Shown: piece after piece, positions 1 to 10,265 of the stretch
Layout: every line of letters begins with the position of its first letter
Position numbering within the stretch: the stretch's first letter is position 1
From: Burkholderia sp.
GTDB taxonomy: Bacteria > Pseudomonadota > Gammaproteobacteria > Burkholderiales > Burkholderiaceae
DNA length: 17,425 nt
Direction of reading: 5' to 3'
NCBI GenBank assembly: GCA_030151225.1
Contig: JASLEG010000228.1
Coordinates: 1-17,425 of the forward strand
The notes under the pieces: generated by a model
Database searches by the model: none
What the model was told of the DNA's origin: nothing
The model's input: the letters and a program-made list of their open reading frames with translations, nothing else
Made by a program: the position numbers and the translations under genes

Positions 1-1099
<1,099 letters not shown>

Positions 1100-1140
1100 G
1101 GGCACGGGATCGTTCGATCCGCTCGCCCCGGTCGATGAGG

Positions 1141-1181
1141 AAACGGGCCGCCGGTCATGCACCGGCGGCCCGTTTCGTTTT
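1141..1181 (+). terminator. Rho-independent terminator, probably bidirectional
   Basis: A perfect 15-bp stem (1141-1155 with 1161-1175) has a 5-nt loop, catgc. The right arm runs into gtttcgtttt. It lies between the convergent ABC ATPase gene and the Smr gene. Read on the minus strand, the stem ends in cccgtttcctc, so it could stop transcription from both sides. Confidence 0.85.
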
Positions 1182-1200
1182 GGCTGGGGCGTTGCCGTCC

Positions 1201-1995
1201 TCAGCCTTCCGCGCGCGGCAGCCCGCCGCGCTCGCCCGGATGGCCGTGGCCGCGCGCCGAGGCCGGCTGCAGCAGCACCAGCACCGCGCCGGCGCCGCCG
1301 TCGTTGCCGCGGGCCTCGCAGAAGGCGATCACTTCCTCCTTCTGCACCAGCCACGCGCGCACCTTGCCCTTCAGCACCGGCTCCTTGCCGATCGAGCCGA
1401 GGCCCTTGCCGTGGATCACGCGCAGGCAGCGCAGCCCCTTCCTCGCCGAGTCGCGGATGAAGTCGGCCATCGCGTCGCGCGCCTCGTCGCGGCGCATGCC
1501 GTGCAGGTCGATCTGCGCCTGCACGATCCACGCGCCGCTGCGCAGCTTGCGGACCACCTCGCGGCTCACGCCGGGGCGGTGGTAGTACAGGCTGTCGTCG
1601 GAATCGAGCAGGGTTTCGGGATCGAACTCGTCGGACAGCGTCGCCGACAGCACCGCCGCCTCGTCGAGCCGGGTCTGCTTCGGCACCGTGGACGGCGGCT
1701 CGCGTCGCGCCGGTGCGCGCGGCGGCGCGGCCAGCAGCGTGATCGTGCCGATCTCGTTGCGGAACAGGTTCGCGTTCGCCTCGGCTTCGCGTGCGTCGCG
1801 CGCGGCCTGCGCCTGCTGCTTCACGCGGCGCTCGGATTCGCCCCTCAGCGCGTCGCGCAGCGAACCGAGGCCGGCCAGGCCCTGGCCCTTCAGCGCGGCG
1901 GGCGCGGGCATCGGCACGATCGGCTCGGCGGGTTTCGCGGCGGGTGCGGGGCGGCGCTTGGCCGGGTCGCTCGGATGATGTTGATTCTTCGCCAT
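1201..1995 (-). CDS. Smr-domain protein (putative DNA/RNA endonuclease family)
   Basis: 264-aa protein with a C-terminal Smr (small MutS-related) domain. The conserved DLHG (163-166) and HGKG (195-198) motifs are present, as is the glycine-rich strand GGAGAVLVLL (233-242). Stand-alone Smr proteins of proteobacteria (YdaL/SmrA/SmrB relatives) are nucleases; SmrB cleaves mRNA at collided ribosomes in E. coli. Whether this protein acts on DNA or RNA is not visible. Residues 1-50 are Pro/Ala-rich and probably disordered, and 50-80 is a charged, probably helical stretch. The ATG at 1993-1995 starts a typical MAKNQH N-terminus; no good Shine-Dalgarno is seen. It is transcribed in the same direction as trxB, but the terminator between them suggests a separate unit. 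Confidence 0.85.
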   Translation of the reverse strand: MAKNQHHPSDPAKRRPAPAAKPAEPIVPMPAPAALKGQGLAGLGSLRDALRGESERRVKQQAQAARDAREAEANANLFRNEIGTITLLAAPPRAPARREPPSTVPKQTRLDEAAVLSATLSDEFDPETLLDSDDSLYYHRPGVSREVVRKLRSGAWIVQAQIDLHGMRRDEARDAMADFIRDSARKGLRCLRVIHGKGLGSIGKEPVLKGKVRAWLVQKEEVIAFCEARGNDGGAGAVLVLLQPASARGHGHPGERGGLPRAEG

Positions 1996-2090
1996 AATGG
2001 TCTACGGATCGAAGTGGGGCGGAACGGGAGCCGCCGGGCACGCTGGGGGATCGGACGATTCGATCGGTTCAGCGGGCGCGGCGCCGGATG

Positions 2091-2123
2091 CGAAAAGGCC
2101 GCTGCGCGGGCGGCAGCGGCCTT
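2091..2123 (-). terminator. Rho-independent terminator of trxB
   Basis: An 11-bp perfect stem (2095-2105 with 2113-2123) has a 7-nt loop. On the minus strand the stem is followed by ttttcg. It lies about 70 nt downstream of the trxB stop and before the Smr gene. Confidence 0.75.
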
Positions 2124-2193
2124 CGAACGAGGCTGTGCGGTCGCGCGCGGCGACGCCATTGTATAGCGTCGCCGCGTGGCGGCCCGGCGCGAC

Positions 2194-3156
2194 TTACTTC
2201 GCGTCGTGCAGGCTCTCGAGGTAGCGCTGCGCGTCGAGCGCGGCCATGCAGCCGGTGCCGGCGCTCGTGATCGCCTGACGGTAGATGTGATCCTGGACGT
2301 CGCCGGCCGCGAACACGCCGGGGATGTTGGTGGCGGTGGCGTTGCCGGCCAGCCCGCTCCTGGTCACGATGTAGCCGTCCTTCATCTCGAGCTGGCCCTG
2401 GAACAGGTCGGTGTTCGGCTTGTGGCCGATCGCCACGAACACACCCTGCAGTGCCACGGCCTCGGTTTCGCCGGTGCCGACGTGCTTGATCTTCATGCCC
2501 GTCACGCCCGAGGCATCGCCGGTCACTTCGTCGAGCACGTGGTTCCACTTGATCTCGACCTTGCCTTCCTTTTCCTTCTCGAGCAGGCGGTCGATCAGGA
2601 TCGGCTCGGCGCGGAACTTGTCGCGTCGATGGACCACGGTGACCTTCTTCGCGATGCCGGTGAGGTACAGCGCTTCCTCGACGGCCGTGTTGCCGCCGCC
2701 GATCACCGCCACTTCCTGGTTGCGGTAGAAGAAGCCGTCGCAGGTCGCGCAGGCCGACACGCCCTTGCCCATGAAGGCCTCTTCCGATGCCAGGCCGAGG
2801 TACTGGGCCGAGGCACCGGTCGAGATGATCAGCGAGTCGCAGGTGTATTCGCCCGAATCGCCGATCAGGCGGATCGGCTTTTCTTCCAGCCTGGCCGTGT
2901 GGATGTGGTCGAACACGATTTCGGTGTTGAAGCGCTCGGCGTGCTCGAGGAAACGCTGCATCAGCTCGGGGCCTTGCACGCCGTTCGGATCCGCCGGCCA
3001 GTTTTCGACGTCGGTCGTGGTCATCAACTGGCCGCCTTGCGCCAGGCCCGTGATCAGCAGCGGCGACAGGTTGGCGCGGGCGGCGTAGACGGCCGCGGTG
3101 TAGCCGGCGGGGCCGGAACCGAGAATCAGGACTTTGGCGTGTTTGGGCGTGGACAT
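2194..3156 (-). CDS. trxB: Thioredoxin-disulfide reductase
   Basis: 320-aa FAD flavoenzyme that uses NADPH to reduce thioredoxin in the cytoplasm. Visible motifs: FAD-binding GSGPAG at 13-18, redox-active CATC at 136-139, NADPH-binding GGGNTA at 153-158, HRRDKFRA at 176-183 (2'-phosphate recognition), and the second FAD-binding AAGD at 283-286. Length is that of the bacterial low-molecular-weight enzyme. The frame stays open 52 codons further upstream. I chose the ATG at 3154-3156 because MSTPKHAKVLILGSG fits the family N-terminus and the extension is low-complexity Arg-rich sequence overlapping the promoter. The gene is divergent from ftsK and has its own terminator. Confidence 0.97.
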   Translation of the reverse strand: MSTPKHAKVLILGSGPAGYTAAVYAARANLSPLLITGLAQGGQLMTTTDVENWPADPNGVQGPELMQRFLEHAERFNTEIVFDHIHTARLEEKPIRLIGDSGEYTCDSLIISTGASAQYLGLASEEAFMGKGVSACATCDGFFYRNQEVAVIGGGNTAVEEALYLTGIAKKVTVVHRRDKFRAEPILIDRLLEKEKEGKVEIKWNHVLDEVTGDASGVTGMKIKHVGTGETEAVALQGVFVAIGHKPNTDLFQGQLEMKDGYIVTRSGLAGNATATNIPGVFAAGDVQDHIYRQAITSAGTGCMAALDAQRYLESLHDAK

Positions 3157-3276
3157 GTGCAGGATCCGTAAAAAGCGGCCGTACGGGCGGTTGACGCGGC
3201 GAACGGCGGGGCGGCATGCGGGCCGGCTGCGGGTTCGCGCGCCGGGGACGATGCCGTAGATGGGTACCAGACGCGC

Positions 3277-3282
3277 ATTATA
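3277..3282 (-). promoter_or_regulatory. Candidate -10 box for trxB
   Basis: A perfect TATAAT reads on the minus strand about 120 nt upstream of the trxB ATG. No good -35 hexamer lies 16-18 nt upstream of it, so the call is tentative. Confidence 0.45.
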
Positions 3283-3365
3283 AAGGGGCGTTTGCTGCAC
3301 CGCCGGATACACGTTTCAATCGGTCCGATAGCATGCGTCGATCGGTCGGTTACCGTCATTTACAC

Positions 3366-3395
3366 TTGCCGTTTCACGCCAGCGTTTACAATAAT
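3366..3395 (+). promoter_or_regulatory. Candidate promoter for ftsK
   Basis: TTGCCG (3366-3371) is followed 18 nt later by AATAAT (3390-3395). An overlapping TACAAT lies at 3387-3392, but with only a 15-nt spacer. This is the most AT-rich part of the divergent trxB-ftsK region, 55 nt before the ftsK start. Confidence 0.4.
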
Positions 3396-3450
3396 CGCGA
3401 TCGAACGATCGGCGGTGCGCGCGGGCGCCCCGCCCCCTCTACACGGATTC

Positions 3451-5763
3451 ATGGCAAAAGCTCCCATTACGGCTCAGGCGCAGGCGCTGCCGCATCGCAT
3501 GTCGCGGCTGCTCGTCGAGATTCGCTGGATTCTGCAGGTCGCGGTGTTCGCGTTCCTGCTGATGGCATTGCTGAGCTACAGCCGCCGCGACCCGAGCTGG
3601 ACCCACGCGGTGCAGATCGACCACATCGCGAACTGGGCCGGCCGCGTCGGCGCCTGGACGGCCGACATCCTGCTGCTGCTGTTCGGCATTTCCGCCTACT
3701 GGCTGGTGGTGCTGCTCGCGCGCCGGGTGGCCGCCAACTACCGTCGCATCACGCGCCACGAATCGCTCGACGACGAAGCACCGGCCCGCCCGATCGGCTG
3801 GCTGGCCGAGGGTTTCGCGTTCGTGCTGGTGCTGCTCGCGAGCGACGGCATCGAGGCGCTGCGCATGTGGTCGCTGAAGGTGCCGCTGCCGCGCGCGCCG
3901 GGCGGCGTGATCGGCGAGACGGTCGCGCACGGCGTCTCGCACGCGCTCGGTTTCACCGGCGGCACGCTGTTCCTGCTGATCGCGCTCGCGATCGGCCTTT
4001 CCCTGTATTTCCGCTTTTCCTGGCTGTCGGTGTGCGAGCGCGTCGGCGACGCGATCCTCAGCGCCGTCACGCTGGCCCGGCTGCGCCGCGAGGCCGAGCG
4101 CGACCGCAAGCTCGGCGAGGCCGCAGCGGTGCGCCGCGAGGGCAAGGTCGAGGAAGAGCGCGTGCGCGTGGAGGATCACGAGCCCGTCATGATCGTGCCG
4201 CCGGTGGTCACGCCGGCCAAGTCCGAGCGCGTCGAGCGCGAGCGCCAGGCGCCGCTGTTCACCGATCTGCCCGGCGATTCCACGCTGCCCGCCATCTCGC
4301 TGCTCGACGCCGCGCAGCAGAGCCAGGAAGCGATTCCGGCCGACACGCTCGAATTCACCTCGCGCCTGATCGAGAAGAAGCTCAAGGATTTCGGCGTCGA
4401 GGTGGGCGTGGTGGCGGCCTATCCGGGCCCGGTGGTGACGCGCTACGAGATCGAGCCGGCCACCGGCGTGAAGGGCAGCCAGATCGTCGGCCTCGCCAAG
4501 GATCTCGCGCGCTCGCTGTCGCTGGTGTCGATCCGCGTGGTGGAAACCATCCCCGGCAAGAACTACATGGCGCTCGAACTGCCGAATCCGCGTCGCCAGA
4601 CCGTGCGCCTGTCCGAGATCCTCGGCTCCGAGGTGTACGCGGCCTCGTCGTCGGCGCTCACCATGGGCCTCGGCAAGGACATCGGCGGCAAGCCCGTGTG
4701 CGCCGATCTGGCCAGGATGCCGCACTTGCTGGTGGCCGGCACGACCGGTTCGGGCAAGTCGGTCGGCATCAACGCGATGATCCTGTCGCTGCTCTACAAG
4801 GCCACGGCCGAACAGGTGCGGCTGATCCTGATCGATCCGAAGATGCTCGAAATGAGCGTCTACGAAGGCATTCCGCACCTGCTGTGTCCGGTGGTGACCG
4901 ACATGCGGCAGGCCGGCAACGCGCTGAACTGGGTGGTCGGCGAGATGGAGCGGCGCTACAAGCTGATGAGCAAGCTCGGCGTGCGCAATCTCGGCGGCTA
5001 CAACAACAAGATCGACGAGGCCACCCGGCGCGAGGAGAAGATCCCGAACCCGTTCAGCCTCACGCCCGAGGATCCCGAGCCGCTCGGCCGCCTGCCGAAC
5101 GTGGTGGTGGTGATCGACGAGCTGGCCGACCTGATGATGGTGGTGGGCAAGAAGGTGGAGGAGCTGATCGCGCGGATCGCGCAGAAGGCGCGTGCGGCCG
5201 GCATCCACCTGATCCTCGCCACCCAGCGCCCGTCGGTGGACGTGATCACCGGCCTGATCAAGGCCAACGTGCCCACCCGCATGGCCTTCCAGGTATCGTC
5301 GAAGATCGACTCGCGCACGATTCTCGACCAGATGGGCGCCGAGTCGCTGCTCGGCATGGGCGACATGCTGTACCTGCCGCCCGGCACGGGGCTGCCGGTG
5401 CGCGTTCACGGCGCCTTCGTGTCCGACGAGGAAGTGCACCGCGTGGTGGAGAAGCTCAAGGAGCACGGCGAGCCGAACTACATCGAGGGCCTGCTCGAGG
5501 GCGGCACGACCGAGGGCGAGGAAGGCGCGGCCGGGCCCGGCGGGGCCGCCGAGGGCAGCGAATCCGATCCGCTTTACGACCAGGCCGTCGAGATCGTCGT
5601 CAAGAACCGTCGCGCCTCGATCTCGCTGGTGCAGCGCCATCTGCGCATCGGCTACAACCGCGCGGCGCGGCTGCTCGAACAGATGGAGCAATCGGGGCTC
5701 GTCTCGGCCATGTCGTCGAGCGGCAACCGCGAAATTCTGGTACCGGCCCGCGACGCGGAATGA
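3451..5763 (+). CDS. ftsK: DNA translocase FtsK (short SpoIIIE-like form)
   Basis: 770-aa septal DNA pump that clears and segregates chromosomes during division. The N-terminus has about four membrane segments (around 26-43, 70-92, 117-133 and 170-190). A charged linker of only about 100 residues (200-300) follows; E. coli FtsK has a far longer one. The RecA-like motor shows Walker A GTTGSGKS at 430-437, DPKMLE at 462-467 and Walker B VVVVIDE at 551-557. A Gly/Glu-rich hinge (680-705) precedes the C-terminal winged-helix gamma domain (706-765), which in the family reads KOPS sites and activates XerCD. The frame is open upstream, but ATG 3451 (MAKAPIT) precedes the first membrane segment and follows the promoter region. 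Ribosome binding site is weak. lolA follows 46 nt later, probably co-transcribed. Many Burkholderia carry a second, larger FtsK elsewhere. Confidence 0.95.
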   Translation: MAKAPITAQAQALPHRMSRLLVEIRWILQVAVFAFLLMALLSYSRRDPSWTHAVQIDHIANWAGRVGAWTADILLLLFGISAYWLVVLLARRVAANYRRITRHESLDDEAPARPIGWLAEGFAFVLVLLASDGIEALRMWSLKVPLPRAPGGVIGETVAHGVSHALGFTGGTLFLLIALAIGLSLYFRFSWLSVCERVGDAILSAVTLARLRREAERDRKLGEAAAVRREGKVEEERVRVEDHEPVMIVPPVVTPAKSERVERERQAPLFTDLPGDSTLPAISLLDAAQQSQEAIPADTLEFTSRLIEKKLKDFGVEVGVVAAYPGPVVTRYEIEPATGVKGSQIVGLAKDLARSLSLVSIRVVETIPGKNYMALELPNPRRQTVRLSEILGSEVYAASSSALTMGLGKDIGGKPVCADLARMPHLLVAGTTGSGKSVGINAMILSLLYKATAEQVRLILIDPKMLEMSVYEGIPHLLCPVVTDMRQAGNALNWVVGEMERRYKLMSKLGVRNLGGYNNKIDEATRREEKIPNPFSLTPEDPEPLGRLPNVVVVIDELADLMMVVGKKVEELIARIAQKARAAGIHLILATQRPSVDVITGLIKANVPTRMAFQVSSKIDSRTILDQMGAESLLGMGDMLYLPPGTGLPVRVHGAFVSDEEVHRVVEKLKEHGEPNYIEGLLEGGTTEGEEGAAGPGGAAEGSESDPLYDQAVEIVVKNRRASISLVQRHLRIGYNRAARLLEQMEQSGLVSAMSSSGNREILVPARDAE

Positions 5764-5809
5764 CACCGCGCGGGCGCGCCGGTCCGCCACTCAGGGAGAA
5801 CACAATCCA

Positions 5810-6493
5810 ATGCAGGCATTCCCGTTCATGACTTCCACCGGCATCCGCCGCCTCGTCGCCTCGCTCGCCGGCGCCTCGCTGATGGCGATGGCCTCGCACG
5901 CTTTCGCGGGCGGCACCGACGAGCTCAAGTCCTTCATCGCGCAGGTCAAGTCGGCCAGGGGCAGCTTCACGCAGCAGATCGTCAAGGCGCCGTCGAAGGC
6001 CGCCAGCGGCGCGATCGCCACGGCCAAGCCGAACGACAACTCGAGCGGCAGCTTCGTGTTCGCGCGCCCGGGCAAGTTCGTGTGGTCGTACGAGAAGCCG
6101 TATCAGCAGCTGCTGCAGGCCGACGGCAGCACGCTGTTCGTCTACGACAAGGACCTGAACCAGGTGACCGAGCGCAAGCTCTCGGGCGCGCTCGGCGCGA
6201 GCCCGGCCGCGATCCTGTTCGGCAGCAACGACATCGAGAAGAACTACACGCTGCGCGACGGCGGCGAGAAGGGCGGCATCGACTGGGTGGAAATGCTGCC
6301 GAAGGCGCAGGACACGCAGTTCCAGCGCATCGGCATCGGTTTCAAGGGCGGCGCGCTGGCCGCGATGGAACTGCACGACGTGTTCGGCAACGTCACGCTG
6401 CTGACCTTCACGAACCTGCAGACGAACCCGTCGCTGCCGGCCGACCAGTTCCGCTTCACGGTGCCGCAGGGCGCCGACGTGATCAAGGGCTGA
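5810..6493 (+). CDS. lolA: Outer-membrane lipoprotein carrier protein LolA
   Basis: 227-aa periplasmic chaperone that takes lipoproteins from the LolCDE complex and hands them to LolB at the outer membrane. A signal peptide is visible, with an arginine pair near residue 13, a hydrophobic core at about 15-28 and likely SPase I cleavage after AFA33. The mature part has the family pattern: DELKSFIAQVKSARGSFTQ at its start, then FARPGKFVWSYEKPY and LFVYDKDLNQV. The start at 5810 is supported by GGGAG at 5794-5798, 11 nt upstream. The next in-frame ATG, 5828, is further from that site and would also leave a signal peptide, so it cannot be fully excluded. Downstream of ftsK (46 nt) and closed by a terminator. 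Confidence 0.93.
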   Translation: MQAFPFMTSTGIRRLVASLAGASLMAMASHAFAGGTDELKSFIAQVKSARGSFTQQIVKAPSKAASGAIATAKPNDNSSGSFVFARPGKFVWSYEKPYQQLLQADGSTLFVYDKDLNQVTERKLSGALGASPAAILFGSNDIEKNYTLRDGGEKGGIDWVEMLPKAQDTQFQRIGIGFKGGALAAMELHDVFGNVTLLTFTNLQTNPSLPADQFRFTVPQGADVIKG

Positions 6494-6512
6494 TCGCCAC
6501 GCGGTGCTCGCG

Positions 6513-6546
6513 CGGGCCTGCCAGCGATGGCAGGCCCGTTTCGTTT
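6513..6546 (+). terminator. Rho-independent terminator of ftsK-lolA
   Basis: An 11-bp perfect stem (6513-6523 with 6528-6538) has a gcga loop and is followed by tttcgttt. It starts 20 nt after the lolA stop. The tail matches that of the terminator at 1141-1181. Confidence 0.88.
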
Positions 6547-6646
6547 CGGGCGGCGGAGGCGGCCCGTGTCGCGCGTCGTGTCGTCAGCGATGTCGCGCCG
6601 CGGCCCCGATCTGTCCGATCGGCCGGCGATGCCCGTGCGAGGGCGC

Positions 6647-6655
6647 TGTCATAAT
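6647..6655 (+). promoter_or_regulatory. Candidate extended -10 promoter for rarA
   Basis: TGTCATAAT fits the extended -10 pattern TGnTATAAT with one mismatch, 57 nt before the rarA ATG and downstream of the lolA terminator. No -35 match is seen. Confidence 0.35.
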
Positions 6656-6711
6656 GTGCGGCTCGCGTGGCGCGTTCGCGTCGCGCCGGCCATTCGAGGA
6701 GTCGAGGTTCC

Positions 6712-8022
6712 ATGTCCGACCTGTTTGAAACCGAACCGCGCCGTCCGCTCGCGGAGGCGCTGCGCCCGAAGACGCTCGACGAGGTCATCGGCCAGACGCA
6801 CCTGCTCGGCGAGGGCAAGCCCCTGCGGCTCGCGTTCGAATCGGGCCGGCCGCATTCGATGATCCTCTGGGGGCCGCCCGGCGTGGGCAAGACCACGCTC
6901 GCGCGGCTCACGGCCCATGCGTTCGACTGCGAGTTCATCGCGCTGTCCGCCGTGCTCGGCGGCGTGAAGGACATCCGCGAGTCGATGGAGCAGGCGAAGG
7001 ACACGCTGAACCGCAGCGGCCGCCACACGATCCTGTTCGTCGACGAGATCCACCGCTTCAACAAGGGCCAGCAGGACGCGCTGCTGCCCTTCGTGGAATC
7101 GGGGCTCGTGACCTTCATCGGCGCGACCACCGAGAACCCGAGCTTCGAGGTGAACTCGGCGCTGCTCTCGCGCGCGCAGGTGTACGTGCTGAAGTCGCTC
7201 GACGACGCCGAGATGCGCAGGCTGCTCGAACGCGCGCAGCAGATCGCGCTCGACGGCCTCGAGTTCGAGGAGCCGGCCGTCGACACGCTGATCGGCTATG
7301 CCGACGGCGACGCGCGGCGCTTCCTCAACCTGCTCGAGCAGGCGCAGACGGCGGCGCTGTCGGCCCGCACCAACCGCATCGACGCCGAGTTCGTGTCGAA
7401 CGCGATGACGCTGAACGCGCGCCGCTTCGACAAGGGCGGCGACAACTTCTACGACCAGATCTCGGCGCTGCACAAGTCGGTGCGCGGCTCGAACCCGGAC
7501 GGCGCGCTGTACTGGTTCTGCCGCATGCTCGACGGCGGCGCCGATCCGAAATACCTGTCGCGCCGTATCGTGCGGATGGCCTGGGAGGACATCGGCCTGG
7601 CCGATCCGCGCGCGATGCAGATCGCCAACGACGCGGCCGCGACCTTCGAGCGGCTCGGCTCGCCCGAGGGCGAGCTCGCGCTCGGGCAGGCGGTGATCTA
7701 TCTGGCCTGCGCGGCCAAGAGCAATGCCGGCTACAACGCCTTCAACGCCGCGATGGCCTTCGTGCGCCAGGACAAGTCGCGCGAGGTGCCGGTGCATCTG
7801 CGCAACGCGCCCACCAAGCTGATGAAGGAACTCGGCTACGGCCACGCGTACCGCTACGCGCACGACGAGCCGAACGCCTACGCGGCCGGCGAGACCTACC
7901 TGCCCGACGGCATGCGCGAGCCGCGCTGGTATCAGCCGGTGCCGCGCGGGCTCGAGGGCAAGATCGCCGACAAGCTCGCGTGGCTGCGCGAGCTCGACCG
8001 CGAGGCCGGCAAGCCCGAATGA
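6712..8022 (+). CDS. rarA: Replication-associated recombination protein A (AAA+ ATPase)
   Basis: 436-aa cytoplasmic AAA+ ATPase of the RarA/MgsA (WRNIP1) family, which acts at stalled replication forks. Motifs: Walker A GPPGVGKT at 54-61, Walker B LFVDEIHRF at 108-116, sensor-1 region ATTENPSF at 138-145 and arginine-finger region LLSR at 151-154. The C-terminal half carries the family tetramerisation region: LHKSVRGSNPDGALYW, RRIVRMAWEDIGLADPRA and LGYGHAYRYAHDEPNAY. Length is normal. The ATG at 6712 is preferred over the upstream in-frame GTG at 6667 because the protein family starts MSDLF and GAGGAG lies at 6696-6701. Often annotated near lolA and serS in proteobacteria, as here; serS begins 81 nt downstream. 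Confidence 0.95.
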   Translation: MSDLFETEPRRPLAEALRPKTLDEVIGQTHLLGEGKPLRLAFESGRPHSMILWGPPGVGKTTLARLTAHAFDCEFIALSAVLGGVKDIRESMEQAKDTLNRSGRHTILFVDEIHRFNKGQQDALLPFVESGLVTFIGATTENPSFEVNSALLSRAQVYVLKSLDDAEMRRLLERAQQIALDGLEFEEPAVDTLIGYADGDARRFLNLLEQAQTAALSARTNRIDAEFVSNAMTLNARRFDKGGDNFYDQISALHKSVRGSNPDGALYWFCRMLDGGADPKYLSRRIVRMAWEDIGLADPRAMQIANDAAATFERLGSPEGELALGQAVIYLACAAKSNAGYNAFNAAMAFVRQDKSREVPVHLRNAPTKLMKELGYGHAYRYAHDEPNAYAAGETYLPDGMREPRWYQPVPRGLEGKIADKLAWLRELDREAGKPE

Positions 8023-8103
8023 CCGCGCGCACCCGCGCGCCGCCGAGCGCGGCCCGCGGTGCGTTAGAATTCGCGTCTCACACAACGAAACTCCTGTCCT
8101 CCC

Positions 8104-9405
<1,302 letters not shown>

Positions 9406-9458
9406 GCACCCCGCCGCGACACGCCTCTCGTCCCTGCAAATTTTTTTGCGAAAAGGGC

Positions 9459-9488
9459 TTGGAAAGTTCGAAAGAGTTGTTCTATAAT
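9459..9488 (+). promoter_or_regulatory. Promoter of tRNA-Ser
   Basis: TTGGAA (9459-9464), an 18-nt spacer and a perfect TATAAT (9483-9488) lie 56 nt before the tRNA. An A/T tract at 9438-9454 sits just upstream of the -35 and could act as an UP element. Such a layout is common for stable-RNA promoters. Confidence 0.75.
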
Positions 9489-9544
9489 CTTTGCTTCGCC
9501 GGGACATGACCTGCAGAACGGCGAAGCAGTAAAAAGCAGTAGAA

Positions 9545-9635
9545 GGAAAGGTGGCAGAGAGGTCGAATGCGCCGGACTCGAAATCCGGTGTACGGTTATA
9601 CCGTACCGTGGGTTCGAATCCCACCCTTTCCGCCA
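9545..9635 (+). tRNA. tRNA-Ser (anticodon CGA)
   Basis: 91-nt class II tRNA. The acceptor stem GGAAAGG (9545-9551) pairs with CCTTTCC (9625-9631), followed by discriminator G and an encoded CCA (9633-9635). The anticodon stem-loop is CCGGA-CTCGAAA-TCCGG, giving anticodon CGA, which reads the serine codon UCG. The long variable arm tacggt-tat-accgta, expected for tRNA-Ser, is present. The T arm is GTGGG-TTCGAAT-CCCAC. UCG is heavily used in the neighbouring genes, so this tRNA should be in demand. Confidence 0.97.
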
Positions 9636-9641
9636 GAATGC

Positions 9642-9678
9642 AAACCCCTCGATTCCGCAAGGAGCCGAGGGGTTTTTT
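9642..9678 (+). terminator. Terminator of tRNA-Ser
   Basis: A 10-bp stem (9642-9651 with 9666-9675) has an inner tcc/gga mini-stem capped by gcaa, and the right arm ends in six T. It begins seven nt after the CCA end. Confidence 0.88.
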
Positions 9679-9818
9679 GCATTTCGGCTCCGATTCGACC
9701 GGTGTCGTGTCGCAAGCGTGGCGGATACTCATCGGCCTGAAAATCCGGGTTCGCCGGTGCCTCATGCCGGTTCGCGCGAACGAGCGCCACCAACCATTCC
9801 GACAGGGGTTGAATCAGC

Positions 9819-10208
9819 ATGAAGCGATGCTTCGCATGCGGTCAGACGCTGCATGCACGCATCCGCCGAGAAGCGGGCCGGTGTTCGAGCAGAGCGGCCT
9901 CGCGCGGTTCCTGGCCGCGCTGAGCCAGTGCGCGAGCTTCAGTGGCGGGGCACGGCGCAGGAATACGGGTATTCGCACTGTTCAACCTGATCGGCCCGTT
10001 CGTGATCGGCCTCCTGGAGGCGGCGGCCGGCCGCGGTGGCTCGATCGGCGCGATTGACTCCATCGAGCCCGGCATCGCCATGGACGCGCGGCGCATGCAC
10101 GACACGGGGCGAAGCGGATGGTGGCTGCTGCTGCCGGTCGGCAGCATCGTGCTCCTCGCACCGGAAGGGCAGCGCGGCAGCAACCAGTGCGGCGACGACC
10201 CGATGTAA
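9819..10208 (+). pseudogene. Broken DUF805 membrane-protein gene
   Basis: Remnant of a small DUF805 (YhaI-like) inner-membrane protein, function unknown. The fragments lie in different frames. ATG 9819 (AGGGG at 9804-9808 upstream) opens with MKRCFACGQTL, half of a zinc ribbon, then stops early. Around 9911-9960 another frame gives ALSQCASFSGGARR, the family's N-terminal motif. From about 9975 a third stretch gives ALFNLIGPFVIGLLEAAAG, then RRMHDTGRSGWWLLL and GSNQCGDDP, the family signature, ending in TAA at 10206-10208. Restoring one base near 9961 and one near 9973 rejoins the last two pieces. Part of the second membrane segment and the segment after WWLLL also look shortened relative to the usual family. 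The exact 5' limit is uncertain. It is flanked by two related terminators. Confidence 0.7.
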
Positions 10209-10227
10209 GTTGCGCGTCGCATCCGAA

Positions 10228-10265
10228 CCCCTCGATTCCTTCCGGTATCGAGGGGGTTTTTATTT
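10228..10265 (+). terminator. Terminator after the DUF805 remnant
   Basis: A 9-bp stem (10228-10236 with 10247-10255) has a 10-nt loop and is followed by gttttta. Its left arm shares 14 nt (aacccctcgattcc) with the terminator of tRNA-Ser. Confidence 0.75.

Noticed and set aside
1135..2166. Long plus-strand open frame opposite the Smr gene
   Set aside because: It is the complement of a clear Smr-domain gene and runs through two terminator hairpins; no motif.
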